Below are positions 43,601 through 51,688 of a stretch of DNA of 64,000 nt, piece after piece (the stretch's first letter is position 1; every line of letters starts with the position of its first letter). The DNA is from Xylanibacter ruminicola Ga6B6 (lineage in GTDB: Bacteria; Bacteroidota; Bacteroidia; Bacteroidales; Bacteroidaceae): NCBI RefSeq assembly GCF_000687715.1, contig NZ_JHXD01000008.1, positions 54,174 through 118,173 on the forward strand. The letters run 5' to 3'. The position numbers were made by a program, and so were the translations under genes. A model generated the notes under the pieces. It searched no databases. It was given only the letters and a program-made list of their open reading frames with translations, and was not told where the DNA came from.

Positions 43601-43869
43601 ACTGGGTGGTTAGCGACATCTACGTACAGGACGGCAGCTACCTGCGCCTGAAGAACATCTCACTGGGTTATACACTGCCTAAGCAGCTTACCAAGCGTGT
43701 AAACATCGAGCGATTCCGCGTGTATGTTCGCGCCGAGAACCTGTTTACCTGGACTAAGTACTGGGGATTCGATCCTGAGATCGGTTCTGGCAGCACATCA
43801 ATGGGTGTTGACTACGGTGTATATCCACAGGCACGCATCTTTACTGTAGGTTGCAACCTCTCGCTTTAA
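40678..43869 (+). CDS. SusC/RagA TonB-linked outer-membrane transporter
   Basis: A 1063-aa glycan importer: signal peptide (cleavage near 22), CarboxypepD-like regulatory domain (about 23-95, GISGTVFDDQGETVIGASV), the SusC signature VVVIGYGVQKK at about 100, a plug domain (about 110-220, IRVRGTGTIN and IYGARAANGVILV) and a beta-barrel to the C terminus. It works with the SusD-like lid protein encoded next and is energised by TonB. First gene of the seven-gene locus. Confidence 0.95.
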   Translation: MKKSRLMMMLLALMVTMTSWAQGISGTVFDDQGETVIGASVVEKGNPQNGTITDFNGNFTIKVNEGATIVVSYIGYVTQELKATSNMRVVLKEDAQTLQDVVVIGYGVQKKSVVTASIAKVSSDDLEGKTRLRADDALKGLAAGVNVTSANGQPGSQSMIRVRGTGTINDTNPLYIIDGMPTDQYGLESVNPYDIESIEVLKDAASGAIYGARAANGVILVTTKKGKMGKAQINYNFSYGWQSAWKHRDVTSATDYAILQNEKYVNGGQAPLYADPYNLTDANGNKITGFGTDWQELLFNDNAPVVQHDVSVSGATEKVNYYLSLGYYTQDGIVGGNYGRSNYDRLTINSNNQFNLFDDSKERNFLNKLDISANLSYMRTHSTGIDTNSTWGSPLGSALYLAPTLPVTLTGAVAQDMIDRYSAYDLYRDENGNPYTIPNYVGSYQEQNNPIAMMQGNPSRGWSHKFRPKFAIDLQIWDNLKYHFTWSAEQSFWGSEGATVSKYYLSGNNNSDHTSASAEKADATQWQVENTLTYDKEFGKHSIGVVLGQSALKYKGSYVGASHWNLINVNKPYVDYTTGGSIETTTDADGHITGVKSLVSGWAGPNVEHHLASLFARLSYNYDEKYMFQGTIRRDGSSRFGSNNKYGVFPSFSIGWNIMNEDFMKNTSDWLSNLKFRASWGKNGNENIGDFRYTVLTTTGGTSNYYFGRQGVMNYGSKANGLANENLKWEESEQTDLGIDLGLWNNKLTFTVDYYIKKTNGMLMTMPIPSYVGETKPIGNVGDMENKGIEFELGYKFNIADAHFAIKANASHLKNTLKNLGNDTGFLNYGISQFSDGGTRAENGQPFPYFYGYKTAGVLQNQAEADAYNAKNHASSVPGDLIFVDVNGDGYITSDDRTKIGKPTPDWTYGLNLNADWKGFDFNIFFQGVYGADIFDATWRQDIASGNYPTWVLQRWTGEGTSNKIPMLKLGDSKNWVVSDIYVQDGSYLRLKNISLGYTLPKQLTKRVNIERFRVYVRAENLFTWTKYWGFDPEIGSGSTSMGVDYGVYPQARIFTVGCNLSL

Positions 43870-43895
43870 TTGAAAATTGATAATTGAAAATTGAT
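43868..43895. repeat. Two 14-bp direct repeats between susC and susD genes
   Basis: AATTGAAAATTGAT occurs twice in a row, overlapping the SusC stop codon. It is AT-rich spacer with no other signal. Confidence 0.6.
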
Positions 43896-43913
43896 AATTA
43901 AGAGATAATAATT

Positions 43914-45446
43914 ATGAATACGAAGATATATAAAACACTGTTCGCTGGAGTAGTAGCCGTATCGCTGACTGCTTGTAACGACAGTTTCCTGGAGGTAGAG
44001 AACCCCACTGGTGAGCCTCTGGAAGAATATTACATGACCGATGCCCATCTGAGCGAGGCCTGCACTTCGGCCTATGCCCCACTGCACTGGCCCGACTGGG
44101 ACGGAACAGCCTATAACGACCTGACTTGCGACGCCGAGATTATGGGCGACGACTTCTGGGTAGGTGGTTCGAGCATCAGCGACAACCAGCACTGGCACAA
44201 GCTCTTCAACTTTGAGGGCGACGGCAACAACACCCTGGGTACCCTTTGGGGCGACTTCTACAGTGGTATCAAGCGTTGCAACGACGTGATCAAGTACTGC
44301 TCATGGGGTGGCGGCAGCGAGGCCAACCGCAAGAGCTATGAGATGCAGGCTCGTCTGCTCCGCGTGTACTATTATAATATTCTGTGGCACTACTACGGCA
44401 ACGTTCCTTTCTATCTTGAGAACCTGAGCGAGCCTTACACTGCCCCTCAGATGACAGCCGACGAGATTTACAACCAGCTGCTGCCTGAGCTCGAGGATAT
44501 CATTGCCTCAAATGTACTGCCCATGCGCTGGGATGCCTCTAACGAGGGTCGCGTAAGCCAGGCTATGGCCTACATGCTCTACGCCGAGATGGTGATGTAT
44601 CAGAACGACTCTGCACGCTATCCTACTGCTCTGAGCTACATGAAGCAGATTATCGGCGACAGCAACTATAAGCTGAACCCCGACTTCAAGGATCTGTTTG
44701 ATGAGAGCGGTGAGATGTGCGCTGAGAGCATCTTCGAGATCACCTACGACGACGACAACGCACAGCGCGACTGGGGCACCTCAATGTCCGCTGGTGGTAC
44801 TGTGTTCCCCACACTCTGCTCACCTAACGGTTGGGCCGGTGGCGAAGGCTGGGACGGCGGTAACGATGGTTGGGGCTTCCTGCCTATGCGACTCGAGGCT
44901 TACAACATGTATGCTGAAAACGACAAGCGTCGCGACGTGACCTGCTGGGATGTTCGTGGCTACACATACACCGAGCGTTATCAGGACACTCACATCTGGC
45001 ACGGTAAGTATCGTCCACAGAGTGCCAACAATCAGGACTGCCCAACATCAAAGAACCTGAACTACAACAATAACAAGCGTATCTATCGCTATGCCGAGAC
45101 CCTGCTGAACGCAGCTGAGCTGCTGTTGCAGACTGGCGGAAGCGCTGCCGAGGCTACAGGTTATGTAAACGAGGTTCGTGAGCGTGCCGGACTGGCTGCA
45201 CTGAGCAATGTGACCATCGACGACATCCTGAACGAGCGTCACCTGGAGTTCTGCGGTGAGGGTAAGCGCTACTTCGACCTGGTTCGTGCCGAGGGCATCA
45301 GCGGTGCCACCGAGAAGGCCAGCCTGAAGCTCGTGCCCGATGCCTACGGCTATCGCACCAACACCTGGACACCAAGCAAGAAGCACATTCCTCTCTCTCA
45401 GAGCGAGCTCGATGCTGACCCAACACTGGTGCAGAACAACTACTAA
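43914..45446 (+). CDS. SusD/RagB family glycan-binding lipoprotein
   Basis: A 510-aa surface lipoprotein (lipid-attachment Cys21 in SLTACNDSF) that caps the SusC barrel and captures oligosaccharide. It has the RagB/SusD fold: an N-terminal helical region (LSEACTSAYAPLHWPDWDG), a YYYNILWHYYGNVPF helix and a C-terminal block with RYAETLLNAAELLLQTGGSAAEATGYVNEVRERAGL and NERHLEFCGEGKRYFDLVR. It starts 44 bp after susC. Confidence 0.95.
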   Translation: MNTKIYKTLFAGVVAVSLTACNDSFLEVENPTGEPLEEYYMTDAHLSEACTSAYAPLHWPDWDGTAYNDLTCDAEIMGDDFWVGGSSISDNQHWHKLFNFEGDGNNTLGTLWGDFYSGIKRCNDVIKYCSWGGGSEANRKSYEMQARLLRVYYYNILWHYYGNVPFYLENLSEPYTAPQMTADEIYNQLLPELEDIIASNVLPMRWDASNEGRVSQAMAYMLYAEMVMYQNDSARYPTALSYMKQIIGDSNYKLNPDFKDLFDESGEMCAESIFEITYDDDNAQRDWGTSMSAGGTVFPTLCSPNGWAGGEGWDGGNDGWGFLPMRLEAYNMYAENDKRRDVTCWDVRGYTYTERYQDTHIWHGKYRPQSANNQDCPTSKNLNYNNNKRIYRYAETLLNAAELLLQTGGSAAEATGYVNEVRERAGLAALSNVTIDDILNERHLEFCGEGKRYFDLVRAEGISGATEKASLKLVPDAYGYRTNTWTPSKKHIPLSQSELDADPTLVQNNY

Positions 45447-45482
45447 AATGTAAAAATGCAAAAATGTAAAAAATATAAGATT

Positions 45483-47906
45483 ATGAAGAATCTGTTTAAA
45501 TATACAATGGGAGCGCTGGTAGCAGGCACGTTGATGACCGCCTGCTCGCCCGACAGCTTCGACGGCGCTGACCCCAACGGCATTCCCTCGGTAAGCGGTG
45601 TTGATTTCAGCATCAACGTTGACCAGGAAACCAACCAGATGATTGCCAACTACACCCCACAGCCAGGCACATACCCCATCTGGATTATCAACGGCAACAC
45701 CTACTCTACACTGCAGGAGGTGGGATTCCAGAATCCTGAGGCCGGCACCTATACTATCGACATGAAATTGGGCAACCGCAATGGTTTCAGTCAGGGTGTC
45801 ATCAGCAAGACATTCACTTTCAACGAGACTAAGATTGACTACTCTGCCGATTTCCGTCGTATCTGCGACAAGGAGTGGCGTATAGCTAACAAGGAGCAGG
45901 GACACCTGGGCTGCGGCCCTGCCGGAACAGCTGCCACCGAATGGTGGAGTGCTGCTCCCAACGATAAGAAGGACTTTGGTGTTTACGACGACCGCATCAC
46001 CTTTACAGCCACCACACGCAAGGGCGGTAGCTATACCTACAATGCTGGTGCCGACGGTAACACCTATGTGAATAAGGGCGTAACCAAATGGAACACCCAG
46101 AACGACAATGCCGACGTAGATGTAGCTGTGGGCAACCAGACATCAAGCTGGAGCTTCGAGATCTACGACTGGGAGGATGCCGAGGGCAACGTGACCAAGC
46201 AGACCTACATCCAGCTGGCCGACAACACCGCATTCCCCTACATCTCGAGCGACGCTCAGTACGAGAATCCTAAGTTCCGTATCGAGACCCTCACAGCCAC
46301 CAAGCTTGTGCTGGTTTACGACGCTCCTGATCGCGGTATTGCATGGCGCTACATCCTGACAAGCGCTCCTGATGAGCGCCTCGTTGAGGAGCAGGGATTC
46401 GATGCCAACAGCGACTTCAACCTCTGGAAGGGCATCACTCCTAACGCCACATTCTACTTCAACCCAGGTTGGGGCACAGAGCGCACTGGCGAGATGGAAG
46501 CTGGCTACACTGGTGGAAACAACGACTACACCGTGACAGTTCCCGATGCTTGCTCAGACCGCTGGCAGGCTCAGTTCCACCTCCACACCGACCTGAATCT
46601 GAAGGCTGGAACCAACTACGACTTCTCTGTTATCTTCAATGCTGATAAGGATATCGACGGTGTGACTGTTAAGCTCACCGACGAGGCAGATGCCGATGCT
46701 ATCATCGACGTAGCCGACGTGAACCTCAAGGCTGGTCAGGACATCGTATTCTGGCAGAGCGACATAGCAGGTAAGGACCTTTCTAAGGTGAAGTTGGTAT
46801 TCGACTTCGGTCATGCTACCGGTGCTACCAAGATCAACGTAAGCAACGTGGTTATCAAGGATCACGCTAACGACGATGGTACCATCGTTTCAGGTGGTGG
46901 CGAAGAGGGCGAGAAGCCTGTGATGGATTGGAACTATGAGAGCGGCGCCAACCTTTGGAAGGCTGTTGACGATGGTACAGTAGCCAGCGAGTTCGCTTAC
47001 TGGTTTGCTGATGACAGCTGGACACAGATTACAAGCCCAGAATGTACACACAGCGGCGACACTTACGAGCTCACCATGCCTGATGGTATCGGTGGCAGCC
47101 AGTGGCAGGGCCAGTTCCATATCGACACCAAGCTTACTGCAAGTGCATCAAAGGCCTATAATTTCTACTGTGTATTAGAGGCCGACAACGACTGCGCTGG
47201 TGTTACCTTCAAGCTCACCGATGGTGGCGACAGCAACTTCCTGCTCGAGGAGCGTATCCCTGTTAAGGCCGACGAGCCACTCATCGTGAAGCGCGAGGGC
47301 CTGACACTGAAGGATGGCGCTGATGCCGACCAGCTGCGCATGTTCTTCGACTTTGGTGGTACACCTGCTGGCACTCATGTGAAGATCAGCAAGATTTATC
47401 TCGAAGAAGCTGTAGTTCTGAACTACGACGATGCCAGCAACCTGTGGAAGGGTGTTGACGATGGTTCAGTAAAGAGCACATTCGCCTACTGGTTCGCCAA
47501 CGACGCTTGGACAGAGCTGGCCAACCAGCCTGTAGCTACTCGCAACGGCGACACTGTTGAGCTCACTCTCCCAGAAGGAATGGGTGGCAGCCAGTGGCAG
47601 GGTCAGTTCCATATCGACACCGACCTGACAGCCAAGGCCAACAAGGAGTATCACTTCCAGGTGGTAGTAACAGCTGATGCCGACTGCCCAGGAGTAACTA
47701 TCAAGCTCACCGACAGCGGCGATAGCAACTTCTTCTGCGAGGGTCGTCACGACATCAAAGCCGACGAGCCATACACATTCACACTGAAGAATGCTACATT
47801 GAAGGATGGTGCCGACGCATCGGCAATCCGCCTGTTCTTCGACTTCGGAGGATCAACACCTGGTACAAAGGTGAAGATTAGTAAGATTGTCTTTAAGGAG
47901 GCATAA
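45483..47906 (+). CDS. Surface glycan-binding lipoprotein with three similar repeats
   Basis: An 807-aa lipoprotein (Cys21 in TLMTACSPD) in the SusE/SGBP position. After an N-terminal PKD-like region and a middle domain, about residues 305-807 hold three related beta-sandwich-like repeats of about 160 aa, each with NLWK at the start, QFHxxTxL, VxxKLTD and FFDFG near the end. Repeats two and three are close to each other; the first is more diverged. The pattern resembles CBM4-type modules. The likely role is binding the locus polysaccharide at the cell surface. The ATG at 45483 was chosen because it opens the signal peptide. Confidence 0.8.
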   Translation: MKNLFKYTMGALVAGTLMTACSPDSFDGADPNGIPSVSGVDFSINVDQETNQMIANYTPQPGTYPIWIINGNTYSTLQEVGFQNPEAGTYTIDMKLGNRNGFSQGVISKTFTFNETKIDYSADFRRICDKEWRIANKEQGHLGCGPAGTAATEWWSAAPNDKKDFGVYDDRITFTATTRKGGSYTYNAGADGNTYVNKGVTKWNTQNDNADVDVAVGNQTSSWSFEIYDWEDAEGNVTKQTYIQLADNTAFPYISSDAQYENPKFRIETLTATKLVLVYDAPDRGIAWRYILTSAPDERLVEEQGFDANSDFNLWKGITPNATFYFNPGWGTERTGEMEAGYTGGNNDYTVTVPDACSDRWQAQFHLHTDLNLKAGTNYDFSVIFNADKDIDGVTVKLTDEADADAIIDVADVNLKAGQDIVFWQSDIAGKDLSKVKLVFDFGHATGATKINVSNVVIKDHANDDGTIVSGGGEEGEKPVMDWNYESGANLWKAVDDGTVASEFAYWFADDSWTQITSPECTHSGDTYELTMPDGIGGSQWQGQFHIDTKLTASASKAYNFYCVLEADNDCAGVTFKLTDGGDSNFLLEERIPVKADEPLIVKREGLTLKDGADADQLRMFFDFGGTPAGTHVKISKIYLEEAVVLNYDDASNLWKGVDDGSVKSTFAYWFANDAWTELANQPVATRNGDTVELTLPEGMGGSQWQGQFHIDTDLTAKANKEYHFQVVVTADADCPGVTIKLTDSGDSNFFCEGRHDIKADEPYTFTLKNATLKDGADASAIRLFFDFGGSTPGTKVKISKIVFKEA

Positions 47907-47929
47907 CAAATAAAAAAATTGAATAATTA

Positions 47930-49027
47930 ATGAAACGTTACATGTTTAACACTCTATTGCTCGCGCTCACCGCAGTCTTTACTGGCTGCGGTGGGGGTAG
48001 CGATGACCCACAGCCCGCTGCTCCAACGATCACCGTATCGCAGGAGAGCATCAATGCACCTGCCGAAGGAGGCAGCTACACAATTAACGTTACCACCACT
48101 GGAAAAGAGTGGGGTGTTTATGCCGATGGCGACTTCGTGAAGGCCACGGCTCAGTATGCAAACAATGCGGTGGCTGTGACCATCGACGAGAACCCTAATA
48201 CCACGGAGCGTACAGGTAACGTCATCATTATGTCGGGTACTGCCCGTAAGAACATCACAGTGACTCAGGCCGCTGCTGCAAAGCCTGCCTACAACGCCCC
48301 CGATGGCTACACACTGGTTTGGCAAGACGAGTTCGAAGGCACCAGCAATCAGCTGAATGCCGACGACTGGACCCACGAGGTGAAAAACTCTGGCTGGGTG
48401 AACCACGAACTGCAGAACTATGTGAACCAAAAAACGCCAGAGGGCCAGTTGGTGACCGAGGTTAAGAACGGCACCCTGCGCATCACCGCACGCAAAGAGA
48501 ACGGCAAGATCTACTCTGGTCGTGTGTATGCCAAGGTAAAAGAGGGCTGGACCTACGGCTATATCGAGGCCAGCATCAAACTGCCAAAGGGCAAGGGCAC
48601 ATGGCCTGCCTTCTGGATGATGCCAGTGAACTTCAAGTCGTGGCCTGCTGATGGCGAGATTGATATCATGGAAGAGGTGGGCTATCACCCCAACTACGTA
48701 TCATCAAGTCTGCATGCCAATGCACACGTACACTCTAACAACACCCAGGTGACCCACGAGATGAAATGCGATGGTGCCGAAGGCGAATTCCACACCTACG
48801 CTATCCTGTGGACAGCCAAGAACATCACCACCTATGTGGATGGTAAGGTTCAGCTGAGCTACGACAACCGTGGACTGGGTCGCGACGACTGGCCCTACGA
48901 TGATCCGTTCTACGTGATCCTCAACCTGGCTTGGGGTGGCGATTGGGGTGGCGCTCAAGGCGTTGACGAGAGTGCATTGCCAGCCACCATGGAAGTAGAT
49001 TACGTGCGTGTATTCCAGAAGAAATAA
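47930..49027 (+). CDS. BACON-GH16 endo-beta-glucanase
   Basis: A 365-aa lipoprotein (Cys20 in FTGCGGG) with a BACON domain (about 32-113, ITVSQESINAPAEGGSYTINVTT) and a family 16 domain (about 125-365). The catalytic motif GEIDIMEE gives E243, D245 and E248, the bulged ExDxxE form found in laminarinases and mixed-linkage glucanases. It likely starts depolymerisation of a beta-1,3 or beta-1,3/1,4-glucan at the surface. Its stop codon overlaps the CotH gene start by one base. Confidence 0.92.
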   Translation: MKRYMFNTLLLALTAVFTGCGGGSDDPQPAAPTITVSQESINAPAEGGSYTINVTTTGKEWGVYADGDFVKATAQYANNAVAVTIDENPNTTERTGNVIIMSGTARKNITVTQAAAAKPAYNAPDGYTLVWQDEFEGTSNQLNADDWTHEVKNSGWVNHELQNYVNQKTPEGQLVTEVKNGTLRITARKENGKIYSGRVYAKVKEGWTYGYIEASIKLPKGKGTWPAFWMMPVNFKSWPADGEIDIMEEVGYHPNYVSSSLHANAHVHSNNTQVTHEMKCDGAEGEFHTYAILWTAKNITTYVDGKVQLSYDNRGLGRDDWPYDDPFYVILNLAWGGDWGGAQGVDESALPATMEVDYVRVFQKK

Positions 49028-50406
49028 TGAACTTGAAAATAATACTCTCAACTTTGTTGTTTATTGCTGCGGCCAGTCCTGCGCTGGCCCAGCAATATCA
49101 ACAGTTAACCGATGTACCAACGGTGTATATCGAGACGGAGAACGGTCAGAACATCACCAGTAAGGAAGAGTACATCATGTGTACCTTTACGATGGTGGAT
49201 GGCGACAACACGCTCCGACTCGAGAACACACAGATAAGAGGACGAGGCAACTCATCGTGGTGGAACTCTGACAAGAAACCCTACCGAGTTAAGTTCGACA
49301 CAAAGCAAACACTGTTAGGTGAGGACTTTGCGAAAGCCAAAAGTTGGACCTTGCTGGCCAATCACGGCGACAAGACCATGATTCGCAATGCCCTGACTTA
49401 TCAACTCGGACGTTTCATCGGCATGAAGTTCTGCCCCGCTGCCAAGTTCATCGATCTTTATCTTAATGGCATATACCGCGGAACCTACCAGATTAGCGAC
49501 CAGGTGCAGGTGCACAAAAAGCGCGTTGAGGTAGATGAGGACAACGGTTGGCTGCTGGAGGTGGCCAACGAGAACTCGCGCGAGGAGCCCTACATCACAT
49601 CCACCCGCTACGGCATCATGTACAACATCAAGAATCCTGATGACGAGCTGCTCACCATGGATAAGCGCATCGCCATCGGACAGTGGCTGGAGGCATTCGA
49701 GAAAGCAGTGGCCAGCGATGACTACCGCGACCCCGAGAAAGGTTATCGCGCCTATATCGATGAGACCGATTTTATTAACTGGTACGTAGGCGCTGAGCTC
49801 ACGGGCAACATCGATGCACTTTACAGCATCTACATGTACAAGGAGGCCGACGAACAGAAGATGCACTTCGGACCGCTGTGGGACCTTGACCTGGGCTACG
49901 ACAATAGCTCGGAAAAGAGTCTGCTGCGACAGATGGAGGCCTACTTAGGCTTGTGGAACCGCCCGTTCGAGAAGATACTGCAGCGCCTGTGGCAGGACCC
50001 TTGGTTTGCACAGGCATGCAACGACCGCCTGAACGCACTGGTAGAAGCCGGACTGCAGCAGCACCTGATAGCATCTATCGACAGTTTGCGTGGTGCCATC
50101 TGGCAACCCCAGGCACAGAACTTCAAGGTGTGGCCCATCAACCAGCAGGTGTACAGCTGGGAGAAGCACAGCTATCACAACACCTACGATGGCTACATCA
50201 ACGACCTGAAGGCGTTTATCAACACCCACATACCCTACCTGCAGGAGGCCTTTGCACAGAAGCTGGCCACCAGCGGTATCGGCGCCACCAAAACAAGCAA
50301 CGAGCGCCCCGACGGCGCCATCTACGACTTGCAAGGCCGCCGTATCAACAAGATTAACAACAAAGGAATATATATCCAGAACAGACAAAAAATAGCAAAA
50401 CAATGA
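49027..50406 (+). CDS. CotH kinase family protein
   Basis: A 459-aa secreted protein (signal peptide to about 22, PALAQ) of the CotH family, atypical kinases first described on spore coats. Seen: IRGRGNSSWWNSDKKPYRVKFD, WTLLANHGDKTMIRNALTYQLG, FIDLYLNGIYRGTYQISDQVQVHKKRVEV, and the active-site-like FGPLWDLDLGYDNSS. The C-terminal tail YDLQGRRI and GIYIQNRQKIA matches the tail of the GH53 enzyme. It is coupled to GH16 (1-bp overlap) and GH5 (4-bp overlap). Its role in glycan use is not known. Confidence 0.88.
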   Translation: MNLKIILSTLLFIAAASPALAQQYQQLTDVPTVYIETENGQNITSKEEYIMCTFTMVDGDNTLRLENTQIRGRGNSSWWNSDKKPYRVKFDTKQTLLGEDFAKAKSWTLLANHGDKTMIRNALTYQLGRFIGMKFCPAAKFIDLYLNGIYRGTYQISDQVQVHKKRVEVDEDNGWLLEVANENSREEPYITSTRYGIMYNIKNPDDELLTMDKRIAIGQWLEAFEKAVASDDYRDPEKGYRAYIDETDFINWYVGAELTGNIDALYSIYMYKEADEQKMHFGPLWDLDLGYDNSSEKSLLRQMEAYLGLWNRPFEKILQRLWQDPWFAQACNDRLNALVEAGLQQHLIASIDSLRGAIWQPQAQNFKVWPINQQVYSWEKHSYHNTYDGYINDLKAFINTHIPYLQEAFAQKLATSGIGATKTSNERPDGAIYDLQGRRINKINNKGIYIQNRQKIAKQ

Positions 50407-51668
50407 AGAAAGCATTCGTTTATCTCTTTGCGCTCTTGCTGATGGCCTGCAACGTGGGCAAGCAGAACAATGCCAATGGGTTCGTCACCATCAACGGCCA
50501 CGACCTCATCAAGCCCAACGGTGAGAAACTCCTGATTCAGGGCACCAACCTGGGCAACTGGTTGAACCCCGAGGGTTACATGTTTGGTTTCGGACGTACC
50601 AACTCGGCGTGGATGATCGACCTGATGATGAAGGAGGCCGTGGGTCCCGACGCCACTGCCGAGTTCTGGCAGCAGTTCAAGGATAACTACGTGACACGTA
50701 AGGATATCGACTTCATTGCCAATCAGGGTGCCAACACCATTCGTCTACCTTTCAACTACAAGCTGTTCTGCGACGAGGATTACATGGGACAGACAGGCAA
50801 GAAGGATGGCTACGCACGCATCGACTCGGTCATCACCTGGTGCAAGGCCAACAACCTGTATCTGATTCTGGATATGCACGACTGTCCAGGCGGACAGACG
50901 GGCGATAACATCGACGACGGACACGGTTATCCCTGGTTGTTCGAAAGTGAGAAGTGCCAACAGCAGTTCTGCAATATCTGGCGCGAGATAGCCTATCGCT
51001 ATCGCAGCGAGACCACCATTCTGGGCTACGAACTGATGAACGAGCCCATCGCTCACTATTTTGCCAACAAGGACTCGCTCTACCAATTGTTGCAGCCGGT
51101 ATATAAAAAGGCGGTAGAGGGCATCCGACAGGTAGATAAAAACCACATCATCCTGCTGGGCGGTGCCCACTGGAACAGCTTTTTCTGGATGCTGAACGAC
51201 AGCACCTACGACGATAAGCTGATGTACACCTGCCACCGTTACGGCGGTCCTGCCACCAAAGAGGCCATCACCCACTACATCAATTTCCGCGACTCCATCA
51301 ACCGTCCGATGTATATGGGCGAGTTCGGTCACAACACCATGGAGTGGCAGCGCGACTTTGTGAAGGTGCTGAAGGAGAACAACATCGGTTACACCTTCTG
51401 GCCTTATAAAAAGGTAGATGAGTCGTGCATGATGGGCATCAAGCGCCCCGAGGGTTGGGATAGCATCGTGGTGAAATATGCCGAGACATCACGCAACACC
51501 TATCAAGAATGGCGCGAGGCACGCCCCAATCAGGCTCAGTTCCGCCAGCTGCTCAAGCAGTTTGCCGAGAACTGTCGCATCGAGAACTGCAAACCACAGG
51601 CGGAGTATATCCAAAGCATGGGGATGGTGAAATTGAAAAAACAAAAAGGTGAGAAGGTGAGAAAATGA
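50403..51668 (+). CDS. GH5 family glycosidase (exo-glucanase-like)
   Basis: A 421-aa lipoprotein (Cys16 in LLMACNVGK) with a family 5 TIM barrel. The acid/base E214 is in GYELMNEP and the nucleophile E307 in YMGEFGHNT. GTNLGNWLNPEGYMFGF near residue 47 is the type seen in beta-1,3/1,6-glucan-active GH5 enzymes. It probably trims glucan oligosaccharides after GH16. Assigning a subfamily needs a tree. It overlaps both neighbours by 4 bp (ATGA). Confidence 0.87.
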   Translation: MKKAFVYLFALLLMACNVGKQNNANGFVTINGHDLIKPNGEKLLIQGTNLGNWLNPEGYMFGFGRTNSAWMIDLMMKEAVGPDATAEFWQQFKDNYVTRKDIDFIANQGANTIRLPFNYKLFCDEDYMGQTGKKDGYARIDSVITWCKANNLYLILDMHDCPGGQTGDNIDDGHGYPWLFESEKCQQQFCNIWREIAYRYRSETTILGYELMNEPIAHYFANKDSLYQLLQPVYKKAVEGIRQVDKNHIILLGGAHWNSFFWMLNDSTYDDKLMYTCHRYGGPATKEAITHYINFRDSINRPMYMGEFGHNTMEWQRDFVKVLKENNIGYTFWPYKKVDESCMMGIKRPEGWDSIVVKYAETSRNTYQEWREARPNQAQFRQLLKQFAENCRIENCKPQAEYIQSMGMVKLKKQKGEKVRK

Positions 51669-51688
51669 ACAATAAAACTAATTATAGA

